39,132 nucleotides of DNA, taken from positions 1-39,132 of the forward strand of contig NZ_NMQW01000061.1 of the NCBI RefSeq assembly GCF_002234615.1, written 5' to 3'. Source of the stretch: Paenibacillus rigui. GTDB taxonomy: Bacteria > Bacillota > Bacilli > Paenibacillales > NBRC-103111. Both the position numbers and the translations under genes were made by a program. This document shows positions 6,722-16,302 of the stretch, in pieces (positions within the stretch are counted from its first letter, which is position 1; each line of letters opens with the position of its first letter). The notes under the pieces are model-generated. The model saw nothing but the letters and a program-made list of their open reading frames with translations, was not told the DNA's origin and made no database searches.

Positions 6722-8206
6722 TTATAAAACTTTTTTTGCTTCCTGCCACAAAGATTCCATCTCTTGTAAATCAGTTTGGTCAAAATTTTTGCCGTTTAAA
6801 CGCAGCTGCCGCTCAATATAGCCAAAACGCTCGAAAAATTTGCGATTGGCGCCAGACATAGCTTCTTCCGGCTCAATCTTCAGAAAACGGGCCAAATTTA
6901 CGACGGAAAACAACAAATCCCCCAGCTCTTCCTGCTGTTCTTTTCTGGAAAATTCCGCTATCGCTTCCTTTAATTCCTTCAGCTCCGATTCGACAATTTC
7001 CAACACATCCTCCAACCGGCTCCAATCAAACCCGACCGAAGCGGCTTTCTTCTGAAGCTTGTAAGCCTTCATCAGCCCCGGAAGCTCACGCGGAATGCCG
7101 GAAAGAAGAGGCAGCTCGTCAGGATCAATGCCCTTGCTCCTTTTCTCTTCCAGCTTGATCTCCTGCCAGTTGGCAAGCGCTTCCTCCGCGTCCTCCGCAT
7201 TTTTACTGCCGAACACGTGCGGATGACGGCGAATCAGCTTTTCGTTGAGTCCGGAGATGACGTCCAGTACTGTAAAGCCGCCTTCCTCCGCTTCAATCTG
7301 GGCATGCAGCATAATTTGCAGCAGCAAGTCTCCCAGCTCCTCAGCCATATGCTCCGTGTCATCCTCATCGAACGTTTCCAGTACTTCATAAGCTTCTTCA
7401 ATCAAGTTTTTGCGCAGGGATTGATGCGTCTGCTCACGATCCCATGGGCACCCCTCCGGGCTGCGAAGGATGGCCACAATCTCGTGGAGACGGGCAAAGG
7501 TCCGATTGCGCAGCCGATCCTCGTCCGAACGCGGAATCCAGACAAGCGACAAGTTGCCGTAATCCTGAAGGTGATCCAGCTCGTACAGCGGAATGCGGTG
7601 AATCCGTTCCTCTCCCGCCACACCTAACGCATGGCCTACGACAACCTCGAAATCATCGGGATACAGCTCCATCAGCGTAAGCTTCACATCGGAGGCGGTA
7701 AACGTATCGTATACTTGTCCGATGACGATATGGAGCTGAGGATTGAGGCTGTGCACCGACAAATCCGTGCCGTTCAGCAGCTGGAAGCCCTCAATCGGAT
7801 CAAAGCCAAGCCGCAGGAAGGCTTGATCGAGAAAGCTTTCGCCTCCTAAAAGCTGAAGCTGCACACCTGCAGCCGGGCAGCGGGCTTTCAGCAGCTGAAC
7901 TGTCATCTCCGCGACCATCGGGTGCCCCGGGACGGCGTAGACGATCTCGGCTTGGGCCGCAGCGGCCTTCGACAACAGCTCTCCGGCAATCGCTTCGTAC
8001 ACCTGCTCGAAGGTGTCGTTGCCTACGTACAGGTTATCGAATGATTCGTAAGCGATGTTATGGTTGCGAAGCATATTCACCATAGGATGTTGATCGGTGC
8101 GAAGATAAAGAGAGCCCGTCGACGACTGAAGCTTTTTCCAAATGCCCAGCGTCAATTGATCTTCATCACCGGAACCCAGACCGATGACGGTAATTTGGGG
8201 TTGCAT
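6722..8206 (-). CDS. yabN: YabN: tetrapyrrole-methylase-like and MazG NTP pyrophosphohydrolase fusion
   Basis: A two-domain protein of 494 aa. Residues 1 to about 220 form a corrin/porphyrin methylase-like fold (ITVIGLGSGDEDQLTLG, AVPGHPMVAE). Residues about 230-490 hold MazG pyrophosphohydrolase sequence with the metal-binding pattern NLIEEAYEVLE and EELGDLLLQ, and a second EELGDLLFSVVNLARF copy. MazG enzymes hydrolyse (d)NTPs to monophosphates and remove aberrant nucleotides. The ATG at 8206 is chosen over an upstream TTG at 8227 because the ribosome site AAGGAGG lies between them and fits 8206. A 79-bp gap separates it from HU. Confidence 0.93.
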   Translation of the reverse strand: MQPQITVIGLGSGDEDQLTLGIWKKLQSSTGSLYLRTDQHPMVNMLRNHNIAYESFDNLYVGNDTFEQVYEAIAGELLSKAAAAQAEIVYAVPGHPMVAEMTVQLLKARCPAAGVQLQLLGGESFLDQAFLRLGFDPIEGFQLLNGTDLSVHSLNPQLHIVIGQVYDTFTASDVKLTLMELYPDDFEVVVGHALGVAGEERIHRIPLYELDHLQDYGNLSLVWIPRSDEDRLRNRTFARLHEIVAILRSPEGCPWDREQTHQSLRKNLIEEAYEVLETFDEDDTEHMAEELGDLLLQIMLHAQIEAEEGGFTVLDVISGLNEKLIRRHPHVFGSKNAEDAEEALANWQEIKLEEKRSKGIDPDELPLLSGIPRELPGLMKAYKLQKKAASVGFDWSRLEDVLEIVESELKELKEAIAEFSRKEQQEELGDLLFSVVNLARFLKIEPEEAMSGANRKFFERFGYIERQLRLNGKNFDQTDLQEMESLWQEAKKVL

Positions 8207-8260
8207 GAATAGATCCGCCTCCTTCAACGATTATGTATAAGTTAAAAATTTAGCTCGTGC

Positions 8261-8285
8261 TGCAGGCCCATACCATCGGCCTGCA
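8261..8285. other. Stem-loop between yabM and yabN
   Basis: A perfect 8-bp inverted repeat (TGCAGGCC and GGCCTGCA) with a 9-nt loop lies in the 115-bp gap. No T-run follows directly on either strand, so it is at best a weak terminator of yabM. Confidence 0.4.
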
Positions 8286-8321
8286 ATGAACGCGCAGGTT
8301 GGCATCGTGAAAAGAGCTGTG

Positions 8322-10022
8322 CTACGGCAGCAGCCGCAGCTTGCGCAGCAGCGGCAGCGCTCTGCGGCCGAGCTTCGGCACCCGCTCCAGCTCGGCCGCG
8401 GTGACGACGCCTGCGCGGAGCAGCGCGAGCGCGTAGACGGCGGCGCCTGCGGCTACGCCCGCCAGCGTCACCGCCACGGCGAGGCCGCGCGGCGGCAGGG
8501 CCGCGCCCAGCGCCGCCAGGAGCGGCGGCAAGCCGCGGGTGACGGCCAGCAGGCCGAGGATCATCAAACCGATGCCAAGCATCGGTTTGATGACCGCGCG
8601 GCCCGGCGCCGGCCGGATGCCTGCGGCGCGCAGCGCATGCGCCAGGGCGAGCCCGCCTGCGAGCGCATAGGCGGCCACCGCCGCGGCTGCGGCGCCATCG
8701 ATGCCCCAGCGGGGCACGAGGGCGGCGTTCGCCGCGATCTTGGCCGCCGCCGCGGCGAGCAGGTACAGCGCCGGAGCGGTGACGGCGCCGAGGCCCTGCA
8801 GCACGCTGGACGCCACGATGTTCAGCGTGCTGAACAAGGCCGTGAAGGCCAGAACGGCCATCGCCCAGGAGCCGTCATTGCTTTTATAAAACATTACGTT
8901 CATCGGTTCCGCCAGCACAGCCATCCCAACAGAAGCGGCTAAACCTATCAACCAGGTGATGCGCAGGGAGAAAGCCGCTACCCTCCGCACCCCTGCCGCG
9001 TCCCCCTTCTGGAGCGCATCCGCAATCCCGGGCACCAAGGCGGCCGACATGGAGGAAGCGATCATCGCAACCAACTGCACAAGCGGCCAACCGTGATTGT
9101 ACAGCCCGAATTGGTAAAGAGCCTCAGCCTCCCCCAGTCCATGATCCGTGAGCAGCCTTGGAATCGTAAATGAATCGACAAGCGTTAGAATAGGGAGCGC
9201 GACAGAGCCCAGACAAAGAGGCAGCGCATAGGCAAGCAATCTGCGGGCAAGGCTCCAGGAGCTCTCCCTCCCCCCAGCAGGCCTTGCAGCTGTGCTATGT
9301 ACCCCATTTCCAACGTCTTCGCCCTTCAGACCTCCGTCACGCTGCGCTCGGCGATCCTTTTGCCAATAATAAAGCATGACCCCAAGCCCTGCTACTGCTC
9401 CGGTTACGGAGCCGAAGGTCGCTCCCGCGGCAATCCATTCCGGCCCATACCCCCATTGCATGAACAGCAGCAGCAGGCTGAACATGGTAGCGACACGGAC
9501 CGTCTGCTCGACAACCTGGGAAACCGCCGTCGGAAGCATGTTCTGATGCCCCTGGTAATAGCCTCTAAGAGCCGACATAACAGGAACAAGCAGTAAAGCG
9601 AAGGATACGCTCCGAATCGCCGGGCTCGTCTGCCCAGCCCCCATCCAAAACGCTATGCGATCTGCGCCAAAATAAAGCAGCAAAAAGAAGATAAGACCGG
9701 AAACCGCCAGTATCGCTGTAGCTACACGGAGCACACGCCGCGCTTCGCCCGCCCGCCCCATCGCCACCTGCTCGGAGACAAACTTGGACACAACCAGTGG
9801 AAACCCGGCTGTCGCCAAAAACAAAATCAAAATATAGAGCGGGTAAACTGCATTATAAATACCGAATACCCCGTCACCCGCCAGATTTTGCAGCGGAATT
9901 TTTTGCATCGTGCCAATCAGCTTCGAGACTACCGCAGCCGCCCCAAGGACCGCCGCGCCTCTTAGCAAGCTCAAGCCTGCCCCTTGCTTCTGACGGTTAT
10001 GAACCTGAGGCTTCTCGTCCAT
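8322..10022 (-). CDS. yabM: YabM/SpoVB-family polysaccharide or lipid flippase (MOP superfamily)
   Basis: A 566-aa multi-pass membrane protein with about 12-14 hydrophobic segments. The N-terminus SLLRGAAVLGAAAVVSKLIGTMQKIPLQNLAGDGVFGIYNAVYPLY is the signature of the SpoVB/YabM/MurJ-like group. These move lipid-linked sugar or peptidoglycan precursors. Position between spoVT and yabN matches yabM. A hydrophilic loop (about residues 223-255) interrupts the helices. The last third (8322 to about 8800) is very GC-rich and Ala-rich, unlike its neighbours, and carries a perfect 15-bp inverted repeat at 8561-8593. The ATG at 10022 has a poor ribosome site; a 5-codon reading frame with a good site (10047-10064) sits just upstream. 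Confidence 0.88.
   Translation of the reverse strand: MDEKPQVHNRQKQGAGLSLLRGAAVLGAAAVVSKLIGTMQKIPLQNLAGDGVFGIYNAVYPLYILILFLATAGFPLVVSKFVSEQVAMGRAGEARRVLRVATAILAVSGLIFFLLLYFGADRIAFWMGAGQTSPAIRSVSFALLLVPVMSALRGYYQGHQNMLPTAVSQVVEQTVRVATMFSLLLLFMQWGYGPEWIAAGATFGSVTGAVAGLGVMLYYWQKDRRAQRDGGLKGEDVGNGVHSTAARPAGGRESSWSLARRLLAYALPLCLGSVALPILTLVDSFTIPRLLTDHGLGEAEALYQFGLYNHGWPLVQLVAMIASSMSAALVPGIADALQKGDAAGVRRVAAFSLRITWLIGLAASVGMAVLAEPMNVMFYKSNDGSWAMAVLAFTALFSTLNIVASSVLQGLGAVTAPALYLLAAAAAKIAANAALVPRWGIDGAAAAAVAAYALAGGLALAHALRAAGIRPAPGRAVIKPMLGIGLMILGLLAVTRGLPPLLAALGAALPPRGLAVAVTLAGVAAGAAVYALALLRAGVVTAAELERVPKLGRRALPLLRKLRLLP
8561..8593. repeat. Perfect 15-bp inverted repeat inside yabM
   Basis: TCATCAAACCGATGC (8561-8575) and its exact reverse complement (8579-8593) flank only 3 nt. 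On the mRNA this would be a strong hairpin within the codons for VIKPMLGIGLMI. Confidence 0.85.
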
Positions 10023-10244
10023 CCATCATGTCATCCGTTCTATTGTTCAATTTGTGCCTATCATTGCTTCTCCCTGTAATCTCCATCATTATATAATAAC
10101 GCTTCAGGTTAAGAAAGTATTTGCAGAGCCCTTCAAACACAGGTTTGTTCCTCCCGCACAACAAGAAATAGCCTCCCAACCCCGCATCCCCTAGGAATCC
10201 GTCATGTCAGGAAGCATATTTCTTGCATCTCGCTTACGCACCTG

Positions 10245-10787
10245 CTACTGCTCCATTTGCTTGGCCAGAAAGCCGGCTGCAGTCTCCGCCATCTTCATTT
10301 CCATCTGCCCCATCTTCACCGCTTCATCCTTGTTCAGCAGAATGACCGCCCCGATAGGATCCCCGCCCGCTATAATCGGGGCGATGACGTATGCGGAATA
10401 AGTTTCCGCAACATCCTTGCAAATCTCGTACTGCCCTGCGCCTGTTTCCATTGAGGTTTTCCGGTTTTCCATGCAGGTTTCAACCAAAGAACCGATTTGC
10501 TTTTCCAAGTAATCTTTCTTGGAGCCCCCCGCTACGGCAATAATCGTATCCCGGTCGGAAATCATGGTGATATGGTTTGTGCTTTCAAATAAAGACTCCG
10601 CATATTCCTTCGCAAAATCCCCCAATTCACCGATCGGGGAATACTTTTTCAAAATCACTTCCCCATCGCGATCCACAAAAATCTCTAGCGGATCCCCCTC
10701 GCGAATCCGTAAAGTACGGCGAATTTCCTTAGGGATAACCACTCTTCCTAAATCGTCAATGCGACGAACGATTCCAGTTGCTTTCAT
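10245..10787 (-). CDS. spoVT: Stage V sporulation regulator SpoVT
   Basis: A 180-aa protein with an AbrB-like swapped-hairpin DNA-binding domain at residues 1-50 (MKATGIVRRIDDLGRVVIPKEIRRTLRIREGD) and a C-terminal GAF-like domain (about 56-180, SDRDTIIAVAGGSKKDYL to APIIAGGDPIGAVILL). SpoVT tunes sigma-G-dependent genes in the forespore as a tetramer. The ATG at 10787 follows AAGGA/GCGAGG-type ribosome sites. It is the second AbrB-fold regulator in the window, with abrB. I looked for a sigma-G promoter in the 200 bp upstream and found only poor matches. Confidence 0.96.
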   Translation of the reverse strand: MKATGIVRRIDDLGRVVIPKEIRRTLRIREGDPLEIFVDRDGEVILKKYSPIGELGDFAKEYAESLFESTNHITMISDRDTIIAVAGGSKKDYLEKQIGSLVETCMENRKTSMETGAGQYEICKDVAETYSAYVIAPIIAGGDPIGAVILLNKDEAVKMGQMEMKMAETAAGFLAKQMEQ

Positions 10788-10985
10788 GTTTCTAGATGCC
10801 TCGCTTTCCTTGAAGAGTTAGATACGACTGGATAGCAATGGTTTATACAATGGAGGGAATTCAATTAGTAACCATAGTATTCATCGATTCCCAGTGGCTT
10901 ATACATGTGTTGCTGTCGACGTCGAGCGTGTCGGATATGTATTGTCGTGACGTCGTTGATTTCATTATGTCCATATTTGAGAAAT

Positions 10986-11014
10986 AAAAACAGGGTACCC
11001 AATGGGGCACCCTG
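10986..11014 (-). terminator. Terminator of the prsA-like gene
   Basis: A 10-bp stem (CAGGGTGCCC with GGGTACCCTG, one G-U) with a CATT loop is followed by TTTTTATTT on the minus strand. It begins 8 nt after the stop codon. The 180 bp from here to spoVT hold no gene. Confidence 0.9.
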
Positions 11015-11022
11015 GTAATATA

Positions 11023-12147
11023 TTACTTGGCTGGTGTTTCGGTTTTTGGCGCTTCTGTTTTCGGTGCTTCGGTAGCCGGAGCATTCGTTTTCGGCGCCTC
11101 TGTAGTAGGTGAAGCCGGTGTTGCTGCTGCCGGCGGATTGGCTGGAGGCTGTGGAAGCTTATTCGACTCGATTAAAGTCGGCAATTCCTTTTCTACGAAA
11201 TCGTAGATTTGGGGCTCAGCCAATTGAGAACGAAGATCTGCCTTCACATCGTCGAACGTTTTGGTTTTTCTCGTTTCCACCTTCATGATGTGGTAACCGT
11301 ACGACGTTTCCACCGGATCGCTAATTTGGTTCAGAGGCAGTGTTGCAGCCGCGTTCTTGAATTCAGGCACCCATTGGGAAATATCTACATTCTCATACTT
11401 GCCGCCTTTGTCCTTAGAGCCGGGATCATCGGAATATTCCTTGGCTAGTGCCACGAAATCGCCGCCGTTTTTCAGCTTGTCCTGTACTTCTTTTGCACGT
11501 TTAAGCGCATCTTCCTTGGAACGGCTTTCTTTGCCTGTCGCAGGATCGGACGTTCCGATCAAAATATGACTCACTGTCGCCACATCGTATGCATTTTTGT
11601 CAGCGGCCAGATTCTTATCATACGCTTCCTTCACTTGCTGATCGGTTACCTTGCTTTCCATAGCAGCAATAGCCTGCATACTGCGGGTTACAAAGTCCTC
11701 CACATCCTTGGTTGCCAGATTCGCATCCTTCAACTGCTTGTCCAACCCGCCCTCTTGGGCGCCGAAATAGGTCTTGATCTGCTCGATTTGGGCTTTGGCC
11801 TTTGTGTCAGCCTCTGCTTTGGCTTTGTCGTCCGCGCGGGAGGACAAAATTTTGAACGTCACGAGCTGTTTCATCATGTCCTGCTGGAAGGCAGGATCGT
11901 CTTTGTACTGAGCGTATTCTTTATAGAAAAAAAGATTCACGTTGAGGAAAGTATCGAATTCGCCGCGCGTTACTTTGCCGCCGTCTTTATACGTTACGAG
12001 AACCTCCTTGGCATCGGCTTTCGTGGTGGCGGCAGTTCCTGCGTCGCCCTCCGCTTTCTTGCCGCAGCCGGCTGCCGTAAGGATCGTCATTACAGCCAGA
12101 ACGGCTATAAGCCCCTTACGAACTTTCTTCCAATTATTTGACAGCAT
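11023..12147 (-). CDS. PrsA-like peptidyl-prolyl isomerase lipoprotein
   Basis: A 374-aa exported foldase. Residues 1-27 are a lipoprotein signal (basic start, hydrophobic core, lipobox TAAGC with Cys28). A SurA-like N-terminal region (about 50-180) precedes a PpiC/parvulin rotamase domain (about 190-290, VSHILIGTSDP, DFVALAKEYSDDPGSKDKGG, SYGYHIMKVE). Residues about 325-374 are a low-complexity Pro/Thr/Ala/Glu tail with repeated TEAPKT units, probably spanning the cell wall. The ATG at 12147 follows GGGAG and overlaps the 3' end of mfd by 14 bp in another frame, so the two are co-transcribed. It is not in this position in B. subtilis. Close to PrsA in design but not proven to be its orthologue. 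Confidence 0.9.
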   Translation of the reverse strand: MLSNNWKKVRKGLIAVLAVMTILTAAGCGKKAEGDAGTAATTKADAKEVLVTYKDGGKVTRGEFDTFLNVNLFFYKEYAQYKDDPAFQQDMMKQLVTFKILSSRADDKAKAEADTKAKAQIEQIKTYFGAQEGGLDKQLKDANLATKDVEDFVTRSMQAIAAMESKVTDQQVKEAYDKNLAADKNAYDVATVSHILIGTSDPATGKESRSKEDALKRAKEVQDKLKNGGDFVALAKEYSDDPGSKDKGGKYENVDISQWVPEFKNAAATLPLNQISDPVETSYGYHIMKVETRKTKTFDDVKADLRSQLAEPQIYDFVEKELPTLIESNKLPQPPANPPAAATPASPTTEAPKTNAPATEAPKTEAPKTETPAK

Positions 12148-15100
12148 CTAGTAGTTCTCCCTTCGCTTTCAGCGCTTGCTTGTATTGTACCAGAAACTTC
12201 TCCAATAAATCGATGGATTGTTCTGGCTTAAGACCTTTCCCCTTGACTTGAAAATGAATCTGCGGTCCCGGAATGAGCTTCACACGCCCGTCAAACTCGC
12301 CTGCCACCTGAAGCAGCTTTTGTCCATCCAACCGGCTCGTTTGATCGACATGCATTTTGATCTCATAATCCGTTCCCTTTTGCGAGATCGTCTCAATGCC
12401 ATAGGCGGAACCGTACACCTTCAGCCTGGCAACGGCCAGCAAATGATGCACCGCCTCCGGCAAATCGCCAAACCGGTCGACTAGCTCGTCATGCAGTTCC
12501 GCAGCTTCCTCCAACGACTTCACGGCGGCAACTTTTTTGTAAATTTCGATCTTTTGTACACTATCGTAAATGTAATCCCCAGGAATATACGCATCCAGCT
12601 GGATGTCCAGCACCGTCGTCCAAGGCTTCGCCTCCGCCGGCTCCTCCCCGGTAATTTCATGCTTGCGCTTCGCAATCTCTTCGGCAAGCATTTGGGAATA
12701 CAGATCGAACCCTACCGAAGCGATGAAACCATGCTGCTCGGCACCTAACAGGTTCCCTGCTCCACGGATGGCCAAATCCCTCATCGCAATTTTAAACCCT
12801 GATCCAAGTTCTGTAAACTCTTTTATAGCTTGCAGACGCTTCTCCGCCACCTCCGTCAGCACTTTGTCCCGCTGATACGTAAAGTATGCGTACGCAATCC
12901 GGTTGGAGCGGCCTACCCTTCCGCGAAGCTGGTACAGCTGGGATAAGCCCATCTTATCTGCATCATGGACAATCAGTGTGTTTACGTTCGGAATATCTAC
13001 GCCTGTCTCGATGATGCTCGTGCTGACAAGCACGTCGAACTCCCCGTCAAGGAAATCGAGGATCGTTTTCTCCAGCTCCTGCTCCGACATTTGCCCATGC
13101 GCCACCGTCACTCTCGCATCCGGGACGAGCATCGAAATTTGTTCCGCCATCTGGTTAATGCCCTGAACGCGGTTGAACAAATAGTACACTTGCCCTTCCC
13201 TGGCCAACTCACGCTCTACGGCTTCGCGGACAAGCGCATTGCTGTGCTCCACTACATACGTCTGCACCGGAAACCGGTTCTCCGGCGGCGTTTCGATAAC
13301 TGACAAATCCCGAACGCCGAGCATCGACATATGAAGTGTACGCGGGATCGGTGTCGCCGTCAGCGTGAGCACATCGACATTGGTCTTTAACCGCTTCAGC
13401 TTTTCTTTGTGCGATACGCCGAACCGCTGCTCCTCATCCACAATGAGCAATCCAAGATCTTTGAACTTCACATCGGAGGACAGCAGCCGGTGCGTTCCTA
13501 TCACCACGTCAACCGTGCCCGCCTTGATCCCTTTCATTGTCTCGGATTGATCCTTCTTCGAACGGAATCGGCTCAGCACTTGAATGTTAAAAGGATACCC
13601 GGAGAAGCGCTCCCGGAACGTCTCGTAATGCTGCTGCGCCAAAATGGTCGTCGGCACGAGCACCGCTACCTGCTTACCGTCGATTGCCGCCTTGAACGCC
13701 GCCCGGATCGCAACCTCAGTCTTGCCGTAGCCCACGTCGCCGCAGAGCAGCCGGTCCATAGGACGAGCCTTTTCCATATCTTCCTTGATCTCACCTATCG
13801 CCCGCAGCTGGTCCGACGTCTCCTCATAAGGGAACATCCCCTCGAACTCCTGCTGGTACGTGCTGTCCGAATTGAAGGCATACCCCGTCGTCGCCTGACG
13901 ATCCGCATACAGCTTGATCAGGTCGTCCGCAATATCTTGAACCGACGTGCGAACCTTGCTTTTCACCCGGTTCCAGTCCGCGCCTCCAAGCTTGTATACC
14001 TTCGGTTCCTTTTCTTCAGAGCCTACGTACTTCTGAATCAGATCGATTTGATCGATTGGAACAGAGAGCTTGTCGCCGCCCGCATACAAAATGTGCAAAT
14101 AATCTTTATGAATGCCGTTGATTTCCAGTGTGCCGATACCGACAAATTTTCCGATCCCGTGATTGACATGAACAACATAGTCGCCCACCTTGAGCTCTTG
14201 GTAGCTTTTGATCCGCTCGGCATTTTCGATCTTCTTCTCTACTTTGCGAGCCTTGCGCTGCTTCTGGGTAAACATTTCCCCTTCGGTAATGACCACCAGG
14301 TGGATATTCGGCAGCTCAAACCCCGCCTGCAAATTGCCGTTAAGAATCGTAGGCTCTTCAATGTGATAATCCGCCAGCACCCGGCGAACCCTCTCCACAC
14401 GCTCTTCCCCGTTCGCCAGCAAAAGCACTTGGGCGTTCGACTTTTTCCAACGCTCCATTTCGGATTTCAGCACGTTCATTTGTCCGTGGAAATTTTGCAT
14501 CACACGGCACATGAAATTCACAATATTTTGCGGCTGTGTTTGCGGTACCTGGCGCAGAAACAACGACATATACAATGTCGGATACGGCTTTCGCTGCAGC
14601 AGCGTATCATATGATTTAGACAATACAAGCGAAGGCATGCTTTTCCCGTCGGCAAGGGACATGGTCGTCCATTCCGCTTCGTCCCGCTCCAGCTGCTTCG
14701 CCGTCTCCAAGAGACGCGCAGGCTCGTCGATCAGCAGTACTGTATCCTTCGGCATATAATCAAGCAGCGTTTGCCGTTCGGGGTAAATCAACGAAATATA
14801 TTTAAACAGCCCCGGGGTATACTGTCCTTCCCGCATGCTTTCGATCTCGTGGCCGATCCCTTCGAGCAAACGATCCTTGGCGGCACGATCCGCCATTTTC
14901 TCCAGCTGTGCCTGTAAAAGCTCATAGGCGTGCCGGGCCGCTTCTTGTAACCGTTTTCCATCCGCAATAATCTCACGGCATGGCGTAATGACCAGCTCAT
15001 TTATTTTATCCATCGACCGCTGATCCGCGATGTCAAACGTACGGATCGAATCGATCTCTACGTCAAACAGCTCTACCCTGTAGGGGTATGCGGACGCCAG

Positions 15101-15655
15101 CGGATAAAAGTCGATAATCCCGCCTCGGACACTCATCTCTCCCTTGGCCTCGACCCGCTCAACCCGCTCATAGCCAAGGTTCACCATCTGACCGATGAAC
15201 GATTCCATATCCAGGCTTTGCCCGACCTGGATTGGCAGCTTGGCTTCCGCAATGATCTCCTTGTGAGCTACAATCCGACGCATCCCTGCATAAGGTACGA
15301 CAACGATACCGCGGAACCCTCCCGCCAACCGGGTCAACGCATCAATCCGCTGAGCCAGCATTTCAGGGCTGGCCACCGCCGTTTCCGCGGCGAGCAATTC
15401 CTGGGCAGGGAACAAAACGACCTTGTCGCTTGGCAAGCATTCAATCAAATCTTCGAAAATTTTCTGCGCTGAAAACATGTTGTGCGTCACGATAAACAAG
15501 GGCTGCTGTAATTCCTCGTAAAGAGCTGCAAGCATGACTTGCCTTGAGGAACCGGACAACCCGGATATTAACTGTTCCCTCATCCCGGATCGGACACCCG
15601 TAACGATGCTCTGTAATTCAGGATCCGCGGAGAACGCTTGGATTAAAGCTTGCAA
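12134..15655 (-). CDS. mfd: Transcription-repair coupling factor Mfd
   Basis: Full-length Mfd, 1173 aa (B. subtilis 1177). It pushes stalled RNA polymerase off DNA lesions and recruits UvrA. Order: UvrB-like N-terminal region ([25 protein letters not shown]), the CarD-like RNA polymerase interaction domain (about 480-550, [19 protein letters not shown]), RecG-like helicase motor with Walker A GDVGYGKT near residue 640, DEEQ near 738, motif [12 protein letters not shown] and motif [12 protein letters not shown], and the C-terminal TRCF domain. The start is TTG at 15655, with GAGAGGGGTG upstream and the expected N-terminal sequence. A small hairpin (15685-15704) lies just before the ribosome site. 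Confidence 0.97.
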   Translation of the reverse strand: MQALIQAFSADPELQSIVTGVRSGMREQLISGLSGSSRQVMLAALYEELQQPLFIVTHNMFSAQKIFEDLIECLPSDKVVLFPAQELLAAETAVASPEMLAQRIDALTRLAGGFRGIVVVPYAGMRRIVAHKEIIAEAKLPIQVGQSLDMESFIGQMVNLGYERVERVEAKGEMSVRGGIIDFYPLASAYPYRVELFDVEIDSIRTFDIADQRSMDKINELVITPCREIIADGKRLQEAARHAYELLQAQLEKMADRAAKDRLLEGIGHEIESMREGQYTPGLFKYISLIYPERQTLLDYMPKDTVLLIDEPARLLETAKQLERDEAEWTTMSLADGKSMPSLVLSKSYDTLLQRKPYPTLYMSLFLRQVPQTQPQNIVNFMCRVMQNFHGQMNVLKSEMERWKKSNAQVLLLANGEERVERVRRVLADYHIEEPTILNGNLQAGFELPNIHLVVITEGEMFTQKQRKARKVEKKIENAERIKSYQELKVGDYVVHVNHGIGKFVGIGTLEINGIHKDYLHILYAGGDKLSVPIDQIDLIQKYVGSEEKEPKVYKLGGADWNRVKSKVRTSVQDIADDLIKLYADRQATTGYAFNSDSTYQQEFEGMFPYEETSDQLRAIGEIKEDMEKARPMDRLLCGDVGYGKTEVAIRAAFKAAIDGKQVAVLVPTTILAQQHYETFRERFSGYPFNIQVLSRFRSKKDQSETMKGIKAGTVDVVIGTHRLLSSDVKFKDLGLLIVDEEQRFGVSHKEKLKRLKTNVDVLTLTATPIPRTLHMSMLGVRDLSVIETPPENRFPVQTYVVEHSNALVREAVERELAREGQVYYLFNRVQGINQMAEQISMLVPDARVTVAHGQMSEQELEKTILDFLDGEFDVLVSTSIIETGVDIPNVNTLIVHDADKMGLSQLYQLRGRVGRSNRIAYAYFTYQRDKVLTEVAEKRLQAIKEFTELGSGFKIAMRDLAIRGAGNLLGAEQHGFIASVGFDLYSQMLAEEIAKRKHEITGEEPAEAKPWTTVLDIQLDAYIPGDYIYDSVQKIEIYKKVAAVKSLEEAAELHDELVDRFGDLPEAVHHLLAVARLKVYGSAYGIETISQKGTDYEIKMHVDQTSRLDGQKLLQVAGEFDGRVKLIPGPQIHFQVKGKGLKPEQSIDLLEKFLVQYKQALKAKGELLDAVK

Positions 15656-15684
15656 AACCGTACACCCCTCTCACCCATCAACAA

Positions 15685-15704
15685 AAGCTTCCGCTGGGAA
15701 GCTT
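15685..15704 (-). other. Hairpin in the mfd leader
   Basis: AAGCTTCC and GGAAGCTT form a perfect 8-bp stem with a 4-nt loop, followed on the minus strand by TTGTTG, about 15 nt before the mfd ribosome site. A second small hairpin (GTGTCC/GGACAC, 15785-15801) lies upstream. The rest of the 287-bp fin-mfd gap shows no gene. Confidence 0.45.
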
Positions 15705-15942
15705 GAACTCTTTCTTATAAACGGCTACAAGGAGCTGACACCATTTACGGGTGACGCCCCTTTTCTCTTTACCTATATCACTGTGTGTCCCGAAAGGACA
15801 CCCTTCTTGTTCATGCACCTGTATTCATCCTATGGAGTAGCATTGGGAATCAGAATGGAAGCATCCGTTCCCACACTCGCAAAAGAGCCCAGGACTCATA
15901 AAAGCCTAGGCGGACAGGTCAATGCCAACGTTCCGATTCACA

Positions 15943-16173
15943 TCATTGCAGCGGACTCGTAAGCAGAGAGAGCTCCGGGTTATGGTCCAGCGCCTCCTTG
16001 CAATAGTCGCACACCACTTTGACCGTAACATCCCCATTCGGGTTATACGATATTATACTCTGACGCTCCTCAGGGGTCAAGAAATGGAAGCCTAACAGCT
16101 CCTCACTGACTTGCGATTGGTCCAGCTGCCCGATCTTGGTTTGGCAGTGCCGGCAAATATATTGAATCGCCAT
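15943..16173 (-). CDS. fin: Anti-sigma-F factor Fin
   Basis: A 76-aa protein, the length of B. subtilis Fin (YabK), with two Cys pairs (YICRHCQTKIG and VVCDYCKEALD) likely to bind zinc. Fin blocks sigma-F during the switch to sigma-G in the forespore. It lies between pth and mfd as in B. subtilis. The ATG at 16173 is chosen because AAGGAGGAGAGG ends 3 nt before it; a longer frame to 16197 would include that site. A TGAATA word upstream resembles a sigma-F/G -35, but no matching -10 is seen. Confidence 0.93.
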   Translation of the reverse strand: MAIQYICRHCQTKIGQLDQSQVSEELLGFHFLTPEERQSIISYNPNGDVTVKVVCDYCKEALDHNPELSLLTSPLQ

Positions 16174-16302
16174 GGGCCTCTCCTCCTTTTCCTTCATTAT
16201 GACCCAAAAAGGAGGATTCTAGCCTACTCTATCCTACAAAAGCGAACGCTGACGATTCCGAGCACGCCTCTTTCCTTATTCACCGGACTTTTCGCGGTAA
16301 AC

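Noticed and set aside
8286-8942. 218-codon plus-strand frame opposite the GC-rich end of yabM
   Set aside because: High GC removes stop codons on the opposite strand. The product is Arg/Gln/Ala-rich low complexity without family features.
10788-10985. Sigma-G promoter for spoVT
   Set aside because: Several TGAATA/TGAATT words exist, but none has a CATACTA-like partner at 17-18 bp. The best pair matched only 4 of 7 at the -10.
13409-14614. 401-codon open frame on the plus strand opposite mfd
   Set aside because: It lies fully inside mfd, which is conserved over its whole length. The predicted product has no recognisable domain, and there is no ribosome site. It is an antisense artefact of codon bias.
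15534-15962. Plus-strand frame across the mfd-fin gap
   Set aside because: It overlaps mfd and fin and has no ribosome site or recognisable sequence.
16174-16302. TGAATA word as a sigma-F/G promoter for fin
   Set aside because: The -35 is perfect, but the sequence 17-18 bp downstream does not fit either -10 consensus.
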